From: Microbacterium sp. CBA3102
Lineage (GTDB): Bacteria > Actinomycetota > Actinomycetes > Actinomycetales > Microbacteriaceae
Direction of reading: 5' to 3'
NCBI RefSeq assembly: GCF_007954505.1
Contig: NZ_CP042412.1
Span: forward strand, 682,001-746,000
DNA length: 64,000 bases
The notes beneath the pieces are model-generated. The model was not told the origin of the DNA, searched no databases, and was given only the letters and a program-made list of their open reading frames with translations. Position 1 is the stretch's first letter. Each line of letters opens with the position of its first letter. This document shows, in pieces, positions 17,305 through 25,790 of this stretch. A program made the position numbers and the translations under genes.

Positions 17305-17324
17305 TGTTTGGCGAAGGAGTCCCC

Positions 17325-18386
17325 ATGCCGTCCCTCCCCGCACTGCTCACCCGCACCATCCATGCCGCCGCCCGCGTCTCGCCCACGTTCGCGGGCGACC
17401 TCGCCTACCGCCTCTTCTTCACCACCTCCCCGCGGATGCCGGTGCGCGAGGCCGATGCCCCGACACTCGACGACGCGCGCCGCGGGACCCTGCACGTGCG
17501 AGGCATCGAGGTGTCCACCTACGAGTGGGGCGGCGGCCCTCGCGCGGTGCTGCTCCTGCACGGATGGCGCGGCCGAGCCTCACAGTTCACCCCGCTCGTG
17601 CGCGAAATGGTCGCGGAGGGGTTCCGTGTGATCGCGTTCGACGCACCCGCGCACGGCACCTCCGGCGGCGGTCGCACCGATGTGCGTGACTGGGTGGACG
17701 CCGCCGAGCAGCTGCACGCCGTGCACGGACCCTTCGCCGCAATCGTCGGGCACTCGTTCGGCGCCTTCGCCGCCGTGACCGTGGCCCGATCGACCGTGCC
17801 GACCGGCGCCGTCGCCGCGATCGCCGGTGCGGCTGGCCCCGACGCCTTCCTCGCGGAGTTCGCGAGAGAGCTCCGCCTCGATCCCGCGACGACCGCGAGG
17901 CTCACGGAGCGATTCCATCGGCGGCTCGGTCTGGACCGGGCCACGGTCTCGGCGCGCTACGACGCCGCGCGGCATCCGCTTCCGAGAGAGACCGCACTGC
18001 TGGTCGTGCACGACCGCGATGACCGACGGATGCCGGATACCGACTCCCTGCGTCTGCACGAGGCCCACGGCGAGCGCTCCCGCCTGCTCCGCACCGAAGG
18101 GCTCGGCCACACCCGCGTGCTGTCGGCGGATGCGACCCTCGATGCGGTCGTCGCACTGGTGACGGGCGGGCTCGAGGCCGTCGATGCCCTCGGGTCGATC
18201 GCACCGGATGAGACTCAGGCCCGTCGACGGACTCCGCGCCGCACCACCGGAAGAACCGCGGCCGCCACGACCACGACGGCGGCCACGAGCACTGCCACGA
18301 CGAAGCCGCCGGTGACGAGGACGGCGGCGATGGTGCCGAACGCCGCGATCCCGAGCCCACCTCCGAGCGCGAATCCGATTTCCTGA
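17325..18386 (+). CDS. Alpha/beta hydrolase with run-on C-terminus
   Basis: The 353-residue frame has a clear alpha/beta hydrolase fold up to about residue 290: oxyanion region LLLHGWRG, nucleophile elbow GHSFGA (Ser about 146), the acid on strand 7 (VVHDRDDRR) and the catalytic His in GLGHTRVL. The last roughly 60 residues are low-complexity (TATTTTAATSTATTKPP) and lie entirely antisense to the 3' end of the next gene, giving a 172-bp convergent overlap. The native stop may be lost; a TGA in the +1 frame at about 18208 would give a normal end. SD AAGGAG precedes the ATG. Substrate unknown. Confidence 0.75.
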   Translation: MPSLPALLTRTIHAAARVSPTFAGDLAYRLFFTTSPRMPVREADAPTLDDARRGTLHVRGIEVSTYEWGGGPRAVLLLHGWRGRASQFTPLVREMVAEGFRVIAFDAPAHGTSGGGRTDVRDWVDAAEQLHAVHGPFAAIVGHSFGAFAAVTVARSTVPTGAVAAIAGAAGPDAFLAEFARELRLDPATTARLTERFHRRLGLDRATVSARYDAARHPLPRETALLVVHDRDDRRMPDTDSLRLHEAHGERSRLLRTEGLGHTRVLSADATLDAVVALVTGGLEAVDALGSIAPDETQARRRTPRRTTGRTAAATTTTAATSTATTKPPVTRTAAMVPNAAIPSPPPSANPIS

Positions 18387-19567
18387 ATCGCGCCCACCTG
18401 TCCGGCCTGGTCCTCGGTCGTCGCCTCGAACAGCGCCGTCGCGGCGAGTGTCGCACCGACGCCGAACCCGAGGCCGACGAGCACGAGCGGGATCGCCACG
18501 ACGGCCGGGTCGAGCGCGAGCCACCCCAGCCCCACGGCCTGCAGGACGAGCGCCAGCACCGTGAGGGAGTTCGCCGACAGCACGCGCAGCGCCAGCGGCG
18601 CCAGCACGCCCCCGATCGCGATGGCCGCGGCCTGGGGCAGCAGGGCGATGCCCGCCTCGGCCGCACTCTGCCCGCGGGTGTCCTGCAGGTGCAGACTCAC
18701 CAACAGCACGGAGGCCGCCGACGCACCGCTGCTCACGACGATGCGGATGATCGCAGGGCTGAAGCCCGGGATCCGGAAGAGTCCCATGTCGATGAGCGGA
18801 TCGCGGAGCCGACGCTGCCGACGCACGAAGAAGATCAGGCTCGACGTCGCGATGAGGGCCGCGATCCCGGCCGAGAAGGGCGCGGCGAGGGCCTCGTGGA
18901 GCGCGAAGACGAGAGCGCCGAGCGCGAGGATCGAGGACAGGATGCTCAGCACATCCCAGGAGGGCAGCAGGGCACTGCGTGAGTCCGGAACGAGCCACAG
19001 GGCCAGCACTCCGGCGATCACCGCGAGCGGAACGCTGCCCAGCATCAGCCAGCGCCATCCCGGCCCCTCGGCCAGCAGCCCACCGAGCACCGGACCGAGT
19101 GCGCTTCCCGTGCCGAACGTCGCCGTCCACAACCCGTAGGCGAGGACACGCTCGCGCGCCTGGAACTTGGCACCGATCGTCGAGACCACTCCCGCGACCA
19201 CGAAGGCCTCCGCGACCCCCAGCAGAGCACGGACGACGATGAGCAGCAGGCCGCTCGTGGCCATCCCACCCACGGCGTTGAGTGCGGCGAAGGCCGCCAA
19301 GCCGATCAGGACGATGCTCTTGCGTCCGAACGCGTCACCGATCCGGGAGGCGAGGATCAGTGTCGCCGCCAGGGAGAGGGCGTACACGTCGACGAGCCAG
19401 AGCCCCTCGATGTCGGTCAGTCCCAGGTCGCCCCGGATCGCAGGGAGGGCGGTGGAGACACTGCTGATCGCGAGAGCGCCGATGAGGATCCCGAGCAGGA
19501 GCGGGACCATCGCGAGCCAGAGGCGGACGGACGAACGGGACGGAACACGGATGGGGGTTGTGGTCAC
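18215..19567 (-). CDS. DHA2-type MFS drug exporter (EmrB/QacA-like)
   Basis: The 450-residue protein starts at GTG (VTTTPIRVPSRSS) and has about fourteen helices. Marks of the 14-TM antiporter group are SSVSTALPAIRGDLGLTDIEGLWLVDVYALSLAA in helices 1-2, ASRIGDAFGRKSIVLIG (motif A), ALLGVAEAFVV and GSALGPVLGGLLAEGPGWRWLM (motif C region). It probably exports toxic organic cations or drugs. It is divergent from an HxlR regulator, which is likely to control it. Confidence 0.85.
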   Translation of the reverse strand: MTTTPIRVPSRSSVRLWLAMVPLLLGILIGALAISSVSTALPAIRGDLGLTDIEGLWLVDVYALSLAATLILASRIGDAFGRKSIVLIGLAAFAALNAVGGMATSGLLLIVVRALLGVAEAFVVAGVVSTIGAKFQARERVLAYGLWTATFGTGSALGPVLGGLLAEGPGWRWLMLGSVPLAVIAGVLALWLVPDSRSALLPSWDVLSILSSILALGALVFALHEALAAPFSAGIAALIATSSLIFFVRRQRRLRDPLIDMGLFRIPGFSPAIIRIVVSSGASAASVLLVSLHLQDTRGQSAAEAGIALLPQAAAIAIGGVLAPLALRVLSANSLTVLALVLQAVGLGWLALDPAVVAIPLVLVGLGFGVGATLAATALFEATTEDQAGQVGAIQEIGFALGGGLGIAAFGTIAAVLVTGGFVVAVLVAAVVVVAAAVLPVVRRGVRRRA

Positions 19568-19602
19568 ACCCTCAGTCTGCAAAGGTACACACAGGAGCCA
19601 CA

Positions 19603-19627
19603 AGTACGGTCATTTCTGATACGTACT
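19603..19627. promoter_or_regulatory. Candidate HxlR operator
   Basis: AGTACG (19603-19608) and CGTACT (19622-19627) form an inverted repeat with a 13-bp spacer between the divergent MFS and HxlR genes. Placement suits an autoregulated HxlR operator; binding is inferred. Confidence 0.45.
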
Positions 19628-19656
19628 GACATTTTGGATACTGTGGAGGCCGATAG

Positions 19657-20019
19657 GTGAGAGAGAAGACGGAACGGATCGTCCGCGAGTGGACCGAATC
19701 GTGCGATGCCGAAGTGTCGATCGCGGTGCTCGGGGGCGCCTGGAAGCCCAGCATCCTCACCCTCCTCGGCGAACATGAGGTGCTTCGCTTCGGCGAGCTC
19801 GGACGGCTGCTGCAGGATCCGACCCCGCGCGTGCTCACGCGTCAACTGCGCGAGCTCGAGGCCGACGGCCTCATCACCCGGACCGTCTACCGCCAGGTGC
19901 CACCGAAGGTCGAATATCGACTGAGTGAACTGGGTGCGAGCGCCGGGCAGCTGCTGACCGAGCTCACCCGCTGGGGGACGCTCTACGCAGGACGACAGCG
20001 CACGGCGGTGGACGCATGA
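19657..20019 (+). CDS. HxlR-family regulator
   Basis: A 120-residue winged-helix protein with the HxlR signature: CDAEVSIAVLGGAWKPSIL at the start (the Cys about residue 16 is the redox/electrophile sensor position in YodB/HypR-type members), RFGELGRLLQDPTPRVLTRQLRELEADGLI as recognition region and PPKVEYRLSELG as wing. GTG start with GGAGG 7 nt upstream. Divergent from the MFS exporter and overlapping the next gene by 4 bp (ATGA). Confidence 0.88.
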   Translation: MREKTERIVREWTESCDAEVSIAVLGGAWKPSILTLLGEHEVLRFGELGRLLQDPTPRVLTRQLRELEADGLITRTVYRQVPPKVEYRLSELGASAGQLLTELTRWGTLYAGRQRTAVDA

Positions 20020-20330
20020 TCACGTGTGTCGTGACGTACACGATCGATCCGAAGAAGATCGACGCCTTCGAGTCGTTCGCGCGCGCATGGATCGAGCTCA
20101 TGGGACGCCACGGGGGTGTCCACCACGGCTACTTCCTCCCGTCCGAGGGAGCGAGCGACGAGGCCCTCGCCCTGTTCACCTTCCCCTCCTTCGCCGACTA
20201 CGAGGTGTACCGGGCGAGGTTCGGGGTCGATCCGGAGTTCATCGAGGCCGACCGCATCCGGGATGAGAGCGGCTGCGTGCTGCGCTACGAGCGCACGTTC
20301 ATGCGCCCCCTGCTGCCCTCCGACCTCTGA
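20016..20330 (+). CDS. NIPSNAP-family protein
   Basis: A 104-residue alpha+beta barrel protein of the NIPSNAP/dimeric ferredoxin-like type: begins MITCVVTYTIDPKKIDAFESFARAW, with the conserved GGVHHGYFLPSEG and a C-terminal RYERTFMRP. Biochemical roles in bacteria are unclear; members often sit with oxidative or xenobiotic-response genes. Its start overlaps the HxlR stop (ATGA), so it is translationally coupled to the regulator. Confidence 0.8.
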   Translation: MITCVVTYTIDPKKIDAFESFARAWIELMGRHGGVHHGYFLPSEGASDEALALFTFPSFADYEVYRARFGVDPEFIEADRIRDESGCVLRYERTFMRPLLPSDL

Positions 20331-20378
20331 CGTCCGGGCCCTGACATCCGGGCTCTGACGTCAGGCCTCTGACGAGGT

Positions 20379-20819
20379 TCAGATCCGGCGCGGGCCCGGA
20401 CCGTCGTCGGCGAGCGCATCCTCGGGGTTCAGCAACCGGCAGGCCTTGAGCGACAGGCACCCGCAGCCGATGCAGCCGGTGATCTCGCGACGGAGGTGCT
20501 CGAGCTGGGTGCGACGGATGTCGAGCTGCTCACGCCACAGCCTTGCGACCCGCTGCCAGTCCCGCTGAGAGGGCGACTCATCGGCAGGCAGGCTCTGGAA
20601 GACCTCGTGCACATCGGTGAGGGGGATACCGAGGCGTTTCGCGACCACGATCAACGAGATCCGCCGCAGCATGTGCCGCCGGTATCGGCGTTGATTCCCT
20701 GCGGTCCGGGTCGACGAGATCAGCCCCAGTTGCTCGTAGAAGTGCAGGGATGTCGCCGGGACGCCGGTGCGCCGGACGACCTCGCCGATGGCGAGCAGAT
20801 CGTCGGGTTCCAAAGACAT
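20379..20819 (-). CDS. soxR: Redox-sensing MerR-family activator SoxR
   Basis: The 146-residue protein has an N-terminal MerR winged helix (about 8-75, LAIGEVVRRTGVPATSLHFYEQLGLI), a dimer helix and the [2Fe-2S] cysteine cluster CIGCGCLSLKAC (about 115-126), which matches the CX2CXCX5C signature of SoxR. In actinobacteria SoxR responds mainly to redox-cycling compounds. The divergent MFS transporter is preceded by a close match to the SoxR box, so that transporter operon is the probable target. Confidence 0.93.
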   Translation of the reverse strand: MSLEPDDLLAIGEVVRRTGVPATSLHFYEQLGLISSTRTAGNQRRYRRHMLRRISLIVVAKRLGIPLTDVHEVFQSLPADESPSQRDWQRVARLWREQLDIRRTQLEHLRREITGCIGCGCLSLKACRLLNPEDALADDGPGPRRI

Positions 20820-20831
20820 CGCCGCCTCCTC

Positions 20832-20862
20832 TTGACCTCGAGTTTACTCGAGGTATTAGCGT
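20832..20862 (+). promoter_or_regulatory. SoxR box and promoter of the MFS operon
   Basis: CCTCGAGTTTACTCGAGG at 20836-20853 is an 18-bp dyad differing at only a few positions from the E. coli soxS SoxR box. TTGACC at 20832-20837 overlaps its left edge and TAGCGT at 20857-20862 could be the -10 with the 19-bp spacer typical of MerR-type promoters (TATTAG at 20854 would give 16). Confidence 0.8.
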
Positions 20863-20934
20863 GACGATCGGCCGCCGAGAACCGGCGCCGACGGGCGAGA
20901 CCAGCGCCCGCTCCGACGCCACGAAGGGCAGCCG

Positions 20935-22371
20935 ATGACTCAGACACCGCACCGCACGCACCCCGCCGGAAGCTGGCGCGAACTACTCGGCAGCCGCTAC
21001 GCGCCGATCGCCTCCGTGCTCGCGGGAGGCGTGCTCCTCGAGGCGAGCAACGTCTATCTCACGACGAGCCTGCTCCCCACGATCGTCGGAGACATCGGTG
21101 GCGCGGAGTTCTACGCCTGGACGATGACGACCTTCCTGCTGGCTTCCGTGGTCAGCTCGATGATGGTCAGCCGGATCCTCACGCAGCGGGGTGCGGTGCA
21201 GGCCTACCTGTGGGCACTCGGCCTGTTCGGACTCGGCTCGCTGCTCTGCGCCGCGAGTCCGTGGATGTGGGCACTGCTCGGCGGTCGGGCCGTGCAGGGC
21301 CTCGGCGGCGGCCTGCTCGCCGGACTCGGCTATGCACTCATCCAGCGCACCCTCCCCGAGCGCCTCTGGGCACGGGCCGCCGCCCTCGTGTCGGCCATGT
21401 GGGGCGTCGGCAACATCGTCGGCCCGGTGGTGGGAGGCGTCTTCGCGCAGCTGGACGCCTGGCGCGTGACGTTCATCGGATTGGCCGTCGTCTCGGCACT
21501 GATCGGCATCGTCGTCGTGCGCGCCCTGCCGCAGACCACTCGGATGCGATCGAGCGAGTCCGTCCCGTGGACATCCCTCGTCCTCCTCGCCGGTGGCGTC
21601 GCCGCCGTGGGTGTCGCGAGCATCGTCCCCGCCGGTTTCGGCACGGGAGTCGCCATCGTCGTCGGTGTCGTCCTCGGTGCGTGGTTCCTTCGTCACGAGC
21701 GGCGAGGGGGCAACGGCATCCTGCCGCGCGTCACGTTCGCCGCGGGGTCCTCGCTCGGATGGGTGTACATCACCGTCGCCGTCCTGGCCTTCGCGATCGG
21801 CACCGAGGCGTTCATCCCGTTGTTCGGGCAGGAGATCGGCGGGCTGATGCCCTTCGTGGCCGGCCTGCTCGGCGCCGCGCTCTCACTCGGGTGGTCGGTC
21901 ACGCAGGTGTTCACGGCCAACGCCACCGGCGTCCGCTCCCGTCGCCTGCTCATCACCATCGGCCCGGTGACGGTCGCCGCCGGCCTCACCGGCTACGGAC
22001 TCCTCCAGCACGAGGGCCCGTCCGCGCTCGTCATCGCGCTCTGGTTCGCCACTCTCTTCCTCGCCGGTGCCGGCATCGGCCTGGGATTCCCCCATCTGAC
22101 CGTCGCCGCGCTCGGCAGCACGCCCGGCGAGGAGGAAGGCGCCAAGGCGGCCGCAGCCGTGAACACGGTCTTCATCATCGCGAGCGCGTTCAGTGCGGCG
22201 ATGGCCGGGGTGCTCGTCAACCTCGCGATGCCCGACGTCGTCGACGCCGCCCGACTCCTGATGCTGGTCTTCGCCGGAGTCACCCTTCTCGGCGCGTTCG
22301 TCGCCAGAGGGGCGAGCTGGGGCATCGGCGAAGACACCAACACCAACACCAACGAAATGGAAACGCCGTGA
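20935..22371 (+). CDS. MFS exporter under SoxR control
   Basis: The 478-residue protein has about fourteen helices: helix 1 begins YAPIASVLAGGVLLEASNVYLTTSLLPTIVGDIGG, followed by VSRILTQRGAVQAYL and GRAVQGLGGGLLAGLGYALIQ, and a motif-C-like GNIVGPVVGGVFAQLDAWRVTFI. This is the DHA2-like pattern of multidrug exporters. Preceded by a SoxR box, it probably removes redox-active compounds. The C-terminus has a short TNTNTN tract from a CACCAA repeat. The stop overlaps the next gene (GTGA). Confidence 0.85.
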   Translation: MTQTPHRTHPAGSWRELLGSRYAPIASVLAGGVLLEASNVYLTTSLLPTIVGDIGGAEFYAWTMTTFLLASVVSSMMVSRILTQRGAVQAYLWALGLFGLGSLLCAASPWMWALLGGRAVQGLGGGLLAGLGYALIQRTLPERLWARAAALVSAMWGVGNIVGPVVGGVFAQLDAWRVTFIGLAVVSALIGIVVVRALPQTTRMRSSESVPWTSLVLLAGGVAAVGVASIVPAGFGTGVAIVVGVVLGAWFLRHERRGGNGILPRVTFAAGSSLGWVYITVAVLAFAIGTEAFIPLFGQEIGGLMPFVAGLLGAALSLGWSVTQVFTANATGVRSRRLLITIGPVTVAAGLTGYGLLQHEGPSALVIALWFATLFLAGAGIGLGFPHLTVAALGSTPGEEEGAKAAAAVNTVFIIASAFSAAMAGVLVNLAMPDVVDAARLLMLVFAGVTLLGAFVARGASWGIGEDTNTNTNEMETP

Positions 22372-22778
22372 TCCCCTTCGGACCCCAGCTCATCGGCCAG
22401 ACGGAGAAGGCGCTGAGCGCGCTCCTGCAGACCGTCCTCACCCCTCACGACCTCAGCGAACGCGAGTGGATCTCGCTGAGGCTCACCGCACAGTTCGACG
22501 GCGCCGGGGAGCTCGACGCCTTCCTGGCCGATCGTCTCCCCGCCACGGAGGTCGGACCGATCCTCACGGACCTGCGCCACCGTGGACTCCTCGCCGGCTC
22601 CGCGCTCACTCCGACGGGCGAGGCACGGGTCGCCGAGATCGGCCGGGAGATCGCAGACCTGACAGGGCCCCTGTGGGCGGACCTCGACCCGCACGAGACC
22701 GACGCCGCGGCCGCGGTCCTGAACCGCGTCCTCGACAAGGCACGCCTCCTGCTCCTGCGGGGCGCCACGGCGGGCTGA
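22368..22778 (+). CDS. Small MarR-like winged-helix protein
   Basis: A 136-residue protein whose GTG overlaps the stop of the MFS gene, so it is translationally coupled. It shows helices and a winged-helix core (LLQTVLTPHDLSEREWISLRLTAQF, EVGPILTDLRHRGLLAGSALTPTGEARVAEI), consistent with a MarR-family regulator. The recognition helix is not strongly conserved. It may modulate the SoxR-linked exporter. Confidence 0.65.
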   Translation: MIPFGPQLIGQTEKALSALLQTVLTPHDLSEREWISLRLTAQFDGAGELDAFLADRLPATEVGPILTDLRHRGLLAGSALTPTGEARVAEIGREIADLTGPLWADLDPHETDAAAAVLNRVLDKARLLLLRGATAG

Positions 22779-22792
22779 GCCCTTCGGCACAC

Positions 22793-22837
22793 CCGGAGCC
22801 GGAGTCGGCGCCGGAGCCGGAGTCGGCGCCGGAGCGG
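22793..22837. repeat. 18-bp tandem repeat, 2.5 copies
   Basis: CCGGAGCCGGAGTCGGCG is repeated at 22793-22810 and 22811-22828 with a partial third copy to about 22837. It lies in the 85-bp gap between the MarR-like gene and the FUSC gene, upstream of the FUSC -10 hexamer. Confidence 0.8.
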
Positions 22838-22851
22838 TTCGGCATCGGACG

Positions 22852-22857
22852 TAGGCT
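22852..22857 (+). promoter_or_regulatory. -10 hexamer of a likely leaderless promoter
   Basis: TAGGCT ends exactly 6 nt before the GTG start of the FUSC gene, and no convincing SD is present. A TANNNT box at this distance puts the transcription start on the start codon, as in actinobacterial leaderless mRNAs. The same hexamer precedes dcd at the same distance. Confidence 0.6.
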
Positions 22858-22863
22858 GGATCG

Positions 22864-23895
22864 GTGGCGGAATCCCGGGGAAGAGTATGGACCGGCGTCC
22901 TCCGCGTCGAACCGCACCGCGGTGATCACCGAGTGGCGCTCCGCGCGGCGATCAGCGTGGCGGCGCCGTTGCTCGTGCTGTGGATGCTGGGCCGCCTCGA
23001 CCTGAGCATCTACGCGAGCTTCGGCGCCTTCGCCGCGCTGTACGGGCGCCATGACGTGTTCCGCGATCGCATTCGGATGCAGGCGAGCGCCGGGGGCATC
23101 ATCCTCGCCTCGATGCTCGTCGGCACCGCCCTGTCGGTTCTCGCCGTCCCCGCCCCGGTCAGCATCCTCGTCGTCGCCGTCATCGCCTCCGCCGTCACCC
23201 TGCTCGCGTACACGATGCGGTGGCACCCGCCGGGGCCGCTGTTCCCGGTGTTCGCGGTCGGGGCGTGCGCGACCATCCCGGCCACGATCGCCTCGTTCGG
23301 CGATGTGCTGTTGGTCGGCGGACCGAGCGTCCTGTTCGGACTCGCGATCACCGCGCTCATCGGGGTCTTCACGCGCCGCACGGACGACGTGCCGCCGAAG
23401 ACCCTGCAGCCCGTGGGCCCGATCGCCCGAGAGATGGCCCTGTCGGTCGGCGTCGCCATCATCGGGGCAGGCTTCGCCGGGCTGCTGATCATGGACTCGC
23501 ACTGGTACTGGGCGGCCGTCGGCGCAGTCGCCGCCGTCAGCGGGCCGCAACTCAACGCCCGCGTGATCCGCGGTATCCAGCGTCTGCTCGGGACGCTGCT
23601 CGGCGTGCTCGTCGCGGCCGGGATCCTCGTCTTCGACCTGCCGCCGCTCGCGGTCATCGCCCTCGTGGTGCTGCTGCAGGCCGCCGCCGAACTCTTCGTC
23701 GGACGCAACTACGGCATCGCGATGGTGTTCATCACCCCGCTCGCGCTGCTCATGGTGCACCTCGCCGCGCCGACGCCCGTCGACGTGCTCCTGCAGGATC
23801 GCGCGATCGAGACGATCATCGGGGTGACCGTCGGCACGCTCGTCGCCGTCACTTCGGCCGCGCTGCGCCGGCGACCGGTCAGGAAGAGCGTCTGA
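22864..23895 (+). CDS. FUSC-family membrane exporter
   Basis: The 343-residue protein has two blocks of hydrophobic helices (about 28-170 and 200-335) joined by a short loop, with the FUSC feature ASFGAFAALYGRHDVFRDRI after helix 2 and WYWAAVGAVAAVSGPQLNARVIRGIQRLLGTLLGVLVAA in the second block. FUSC/YccS/AaeB proteins are aromatic-acid exporters of the inner membrane. It is probably leaderless. It ends 2 bp before the 3' end of the next, convergent gene. Confidence 0.8.
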   Translation: MAESRGRVWTGVLRVEPHRGDHRVALRAAISVAAPLLVLWMLGRLDLSIYASFGAFAALYGRHDVFRDRIRMQASAGGIILASMLVGTALSVLAVPAPVSILVVAVIASAVTLLAYTMRWHPPGPLFPVFAVGACATIPATIASFGDVLLVGGPSVLFGLAITALIGVFTRRTDDVPPKTLQPVGPIAREMALSVGVAIIGAGFAGLLIMDSHWYWAAVGAVAAVSGPQLNARVIRGIQRLLGTLLGVLVAAGILVFDLPPLAVIALVVLLQAAAELFVGRNYGIAMVFITPLALLMVHLAAPTPVDVLLQDRAIETIIGVTVGTLVAVTSAALRRRPVRKSV

Positions 23896-23897
23896 CC

Positions 23898-24281
23898 TCA
23901 GGCATGTGCGCTCGTCATGAGCAGCATCCCGGCCAGCATGAGGAGACACCACCAGAAGCCGAATCTCTCGACGTGGTCCGCACGTGCGCTGCACGCCCGC
24001 AGCAGCAGCCATCCACCGAGCACGGCAAAGCCGAGGATCACGACGAGTACCGGCGCGCCGAACGCCCGCCCATGCGCATGGCCGGCGAAGCCGAGCGCCA
24101 GGTAGGGGACTGCCATGAGGAGACCCATCGCGAACGGGTCGCCGACGGCCCCGGGCGGCAACCGGCGGCGTCGAGCACGCGCGCCGGAGAGCGCAGCCCA
24201 GAAGAAGAACGCGAACATTGCACCGATACCCGCCAACGAGGTGTGTCCCTGCGCAGCGACGGGCACCATGAGCAGGACCAT
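23898..24281 (-). CDS. Small membrane protein of unknown function
   Basis: About 127 residues with four predicted helices (MVLLMVPVAAQGHTSLAGIGAMFAFFFWAALSG; LLMAVPYLALGFAGHAHG; VLVVILGFAVLGGWLLLRA; FWWCLLMLAGMLLMTSAHA) and a basic loop GARARRRRLPPG. No family is recognised. The start is uncertain: the ATG at 24281 has GGGAG just upstream, while non-standard CTG codons further up would add up to about 20 residues. It follows the aldehyde dehydrogenase gene on the same strand after 80 bp. Confidence 0.55.
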   Translation of the reverse strand: MVLLMVPVAAQGHTSLAGIGAMFAFFFWAALSGARARRRRLPPGAVGDPFAMGLLMAVPYLALGFAGHAHGRAFGAPVLVVILGFAVLGGWLLLRACSARADHVERFGFWWCLLMLAGMLLMTSAHA

Positions 24282-24361
24282 GGCTCCCGCCGCCGTGATA
24301 TGAGCACCAAGGGTCAGACAGTCACTCCGACCTCGCGCTCGCCGGGGGCGGACGGGGCGAC

Positions 24362-25738
24362 TCAGGCCGTCCACACCGTCTTGGCGTTCACGAACTCGCG
24401 GATGCCGAAGGAACCGAGCTCGCGGCCGTAGCCCGAGTCCTTGACCCCGCCGAACGGCAGTCCGAAGAACGAGGCGGAGTTGCCGTTCGCGAACACGCTG
24501 CCGAACTCCAACTCGGCCTGCAGCCGGGCGATCTCGTCGGGATCGGCCGACCACACGCCAGCGGCGAGCCCGAAGTCGGAGTCGTTCGCGGCCGCGATCG
24601 CCTCGTCGATCGATGTCACCTTGTACACGCACGCGACGGGTCCGAAGCACTCCTCGCGGAAGATGCGCATCTCGGGGGTGACCTCCGTGAGCACGGTCGC
24701 CGGGTAGAACCAGCCGGGGCCGTCGGGCAGCTCGCCGCCGACGCGCACCGTGACACCCTTGGCCACGGCATCCGCCACCAGTTCGTGTGCGTCCGCGCGC
24801 ACCTGCGCGGTGGCCATGGGCCCGAATCCGGTGCCCTCGGCGAGCGGGTCGCCGTACGTGGTGGCCGCCATGTGCGCGACGAAGGCCTCGAGCCACTCGT
24901 CGTACACGTCGGCGTGCACGAAGAACCGCTTGGCGCAGATGCACGACTGGCCGCTGTTCTGCGTGCGCGATGCCGCGGCGAACTGCGCCGAGCGTGCGAC
25001 GTCGGCCGACGGCATGACCACGAACGCGTCGGTTCCGCCGAGCTCCAGCACGCTCTTCTTGATGTTGCGTCCCGCCGCAGCGGCGACCGCGGCCCCCGCC
25101 CCGACCGAACCCGTGAGGGTGACGGCGCGGATGCGCCGGTCGTCGATCAGCGCCGAGGCTGCGGCACCCTCGATCAGCAGGGTCTGGAACGCTCCCTCCG
25201 GGAAGCCGGCGCGCTGGAACAGCTCGCCCAAGTAAAGGGCGGTCTGGGGCACGCTCGAAGCGTGCTTGAGGAGTCCGGTGTTGCCGGCCATGAGGGCCGG
25301 GGCTGCGAAGCGGATCACCTGCCAGAACGGATAGTTCCACGGCATCACCGCCAGCACGGTGCCCAGCGGCTGGAACACCACGCTCGCGGCCGATGCTCCG
25401 ACAGACGCCGCGGGCACGGGCTCTTCCGGCGCGAGGTATCCCTCGGCGTGCTCGGCGTACCAGCGCATGCCGTTGGCCGACTTGGTCACCTCGTACTTCG
25501 CGGTGCCGATGGTCTTCCCCATCTCGAGCACGGCGAGGGTTGCCGCGTGCTCGAGGTCGGCGTCGAGCAGGTCGGCAGCGCGACGCATCCACTCCGCGCG
25601 CTGCACGAAGGTCGTCTTCGCCATCAGGGCGTTGGCGGCATCCGCTTTCGCCAGGATCTCCTCCACCTGTGCGGGCGTGTGGGCGGCGAACTCCCGCACC
25701 ATCTCGCCCGTCGTCGGGTCGATCGTCGCAATGGTCAT
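24362..25738 (-). CDS. NAD(P)-dependent aldehyde dehydrogenase (SSADH-like)
   Basis: A 458-residue aldehyde dehydrogenase: VMPWNYPFWQ (about 131-140), general base Glu232 in LELGG and catalytic Cys266 in NSGQSCICAKRF. It resembles succinate-semialdehyde dehydrogenases, oxidising an aldehyde to a carboxylate in the cytoplasm. SD GAGGAG precedes the chosen ATG. It is the last gene of a sugar-ABC operon and stands opposite an operon with a copper amine oxidase, whose aldehyde product it could oxidise; this link is inference. Confidence 0.87.
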   Translation of the reverse strand: MTIATIDPTTGEMVREFAAHTPAQVEEILAKADAANALMAKTTFVQRAEWMRRAADLLDADLEHAATLAVLEMGKTIGTAKYEVTKSANGMRWYAEHAEGYLAPEEPVPAASVGASAASVVFQPLGTVLAVMPWNYPFWQVIRFAAPALMAGNTGLLKHASSVPQTALYLGELFQRAGFPEGAFQTLLIEGAAASALIDDRRIRAVTLTGSVGAGAAVAAAAGRNIKKSVLELGGTDAFVVMPSADVARSAQFAAASRTQNSGQSCICAKRFFVHADVYDEWLEAFVAHMAATTYGDPLAEGTGFGPMATAQVRADAHELVADAVAKGVTVRVGGELPDGPGWFYPATVLTEVTPEMRIFREECFGPVACVYKVTSIDEAIAAANDSDFGLAAGVWSADPDEIARLQAELEFGSVFANGNSASFFGLPFGGVKDSGYGRELGSFGIREFVNAKTVWTA

Positions 25739-25790
25739 GAGCACTCCTCGTGGATCAGGGCTGTGTGGTTCAGGGGTGGGGTCGGGGCGA

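Noticed and set aside
22793..22837. 18-bp repeats as a mini-CRISPR or coding repeat
   Set aside because: Only 2.5 directly adjacent copies with no spacers and no cas genes; a simple tandem duplication.
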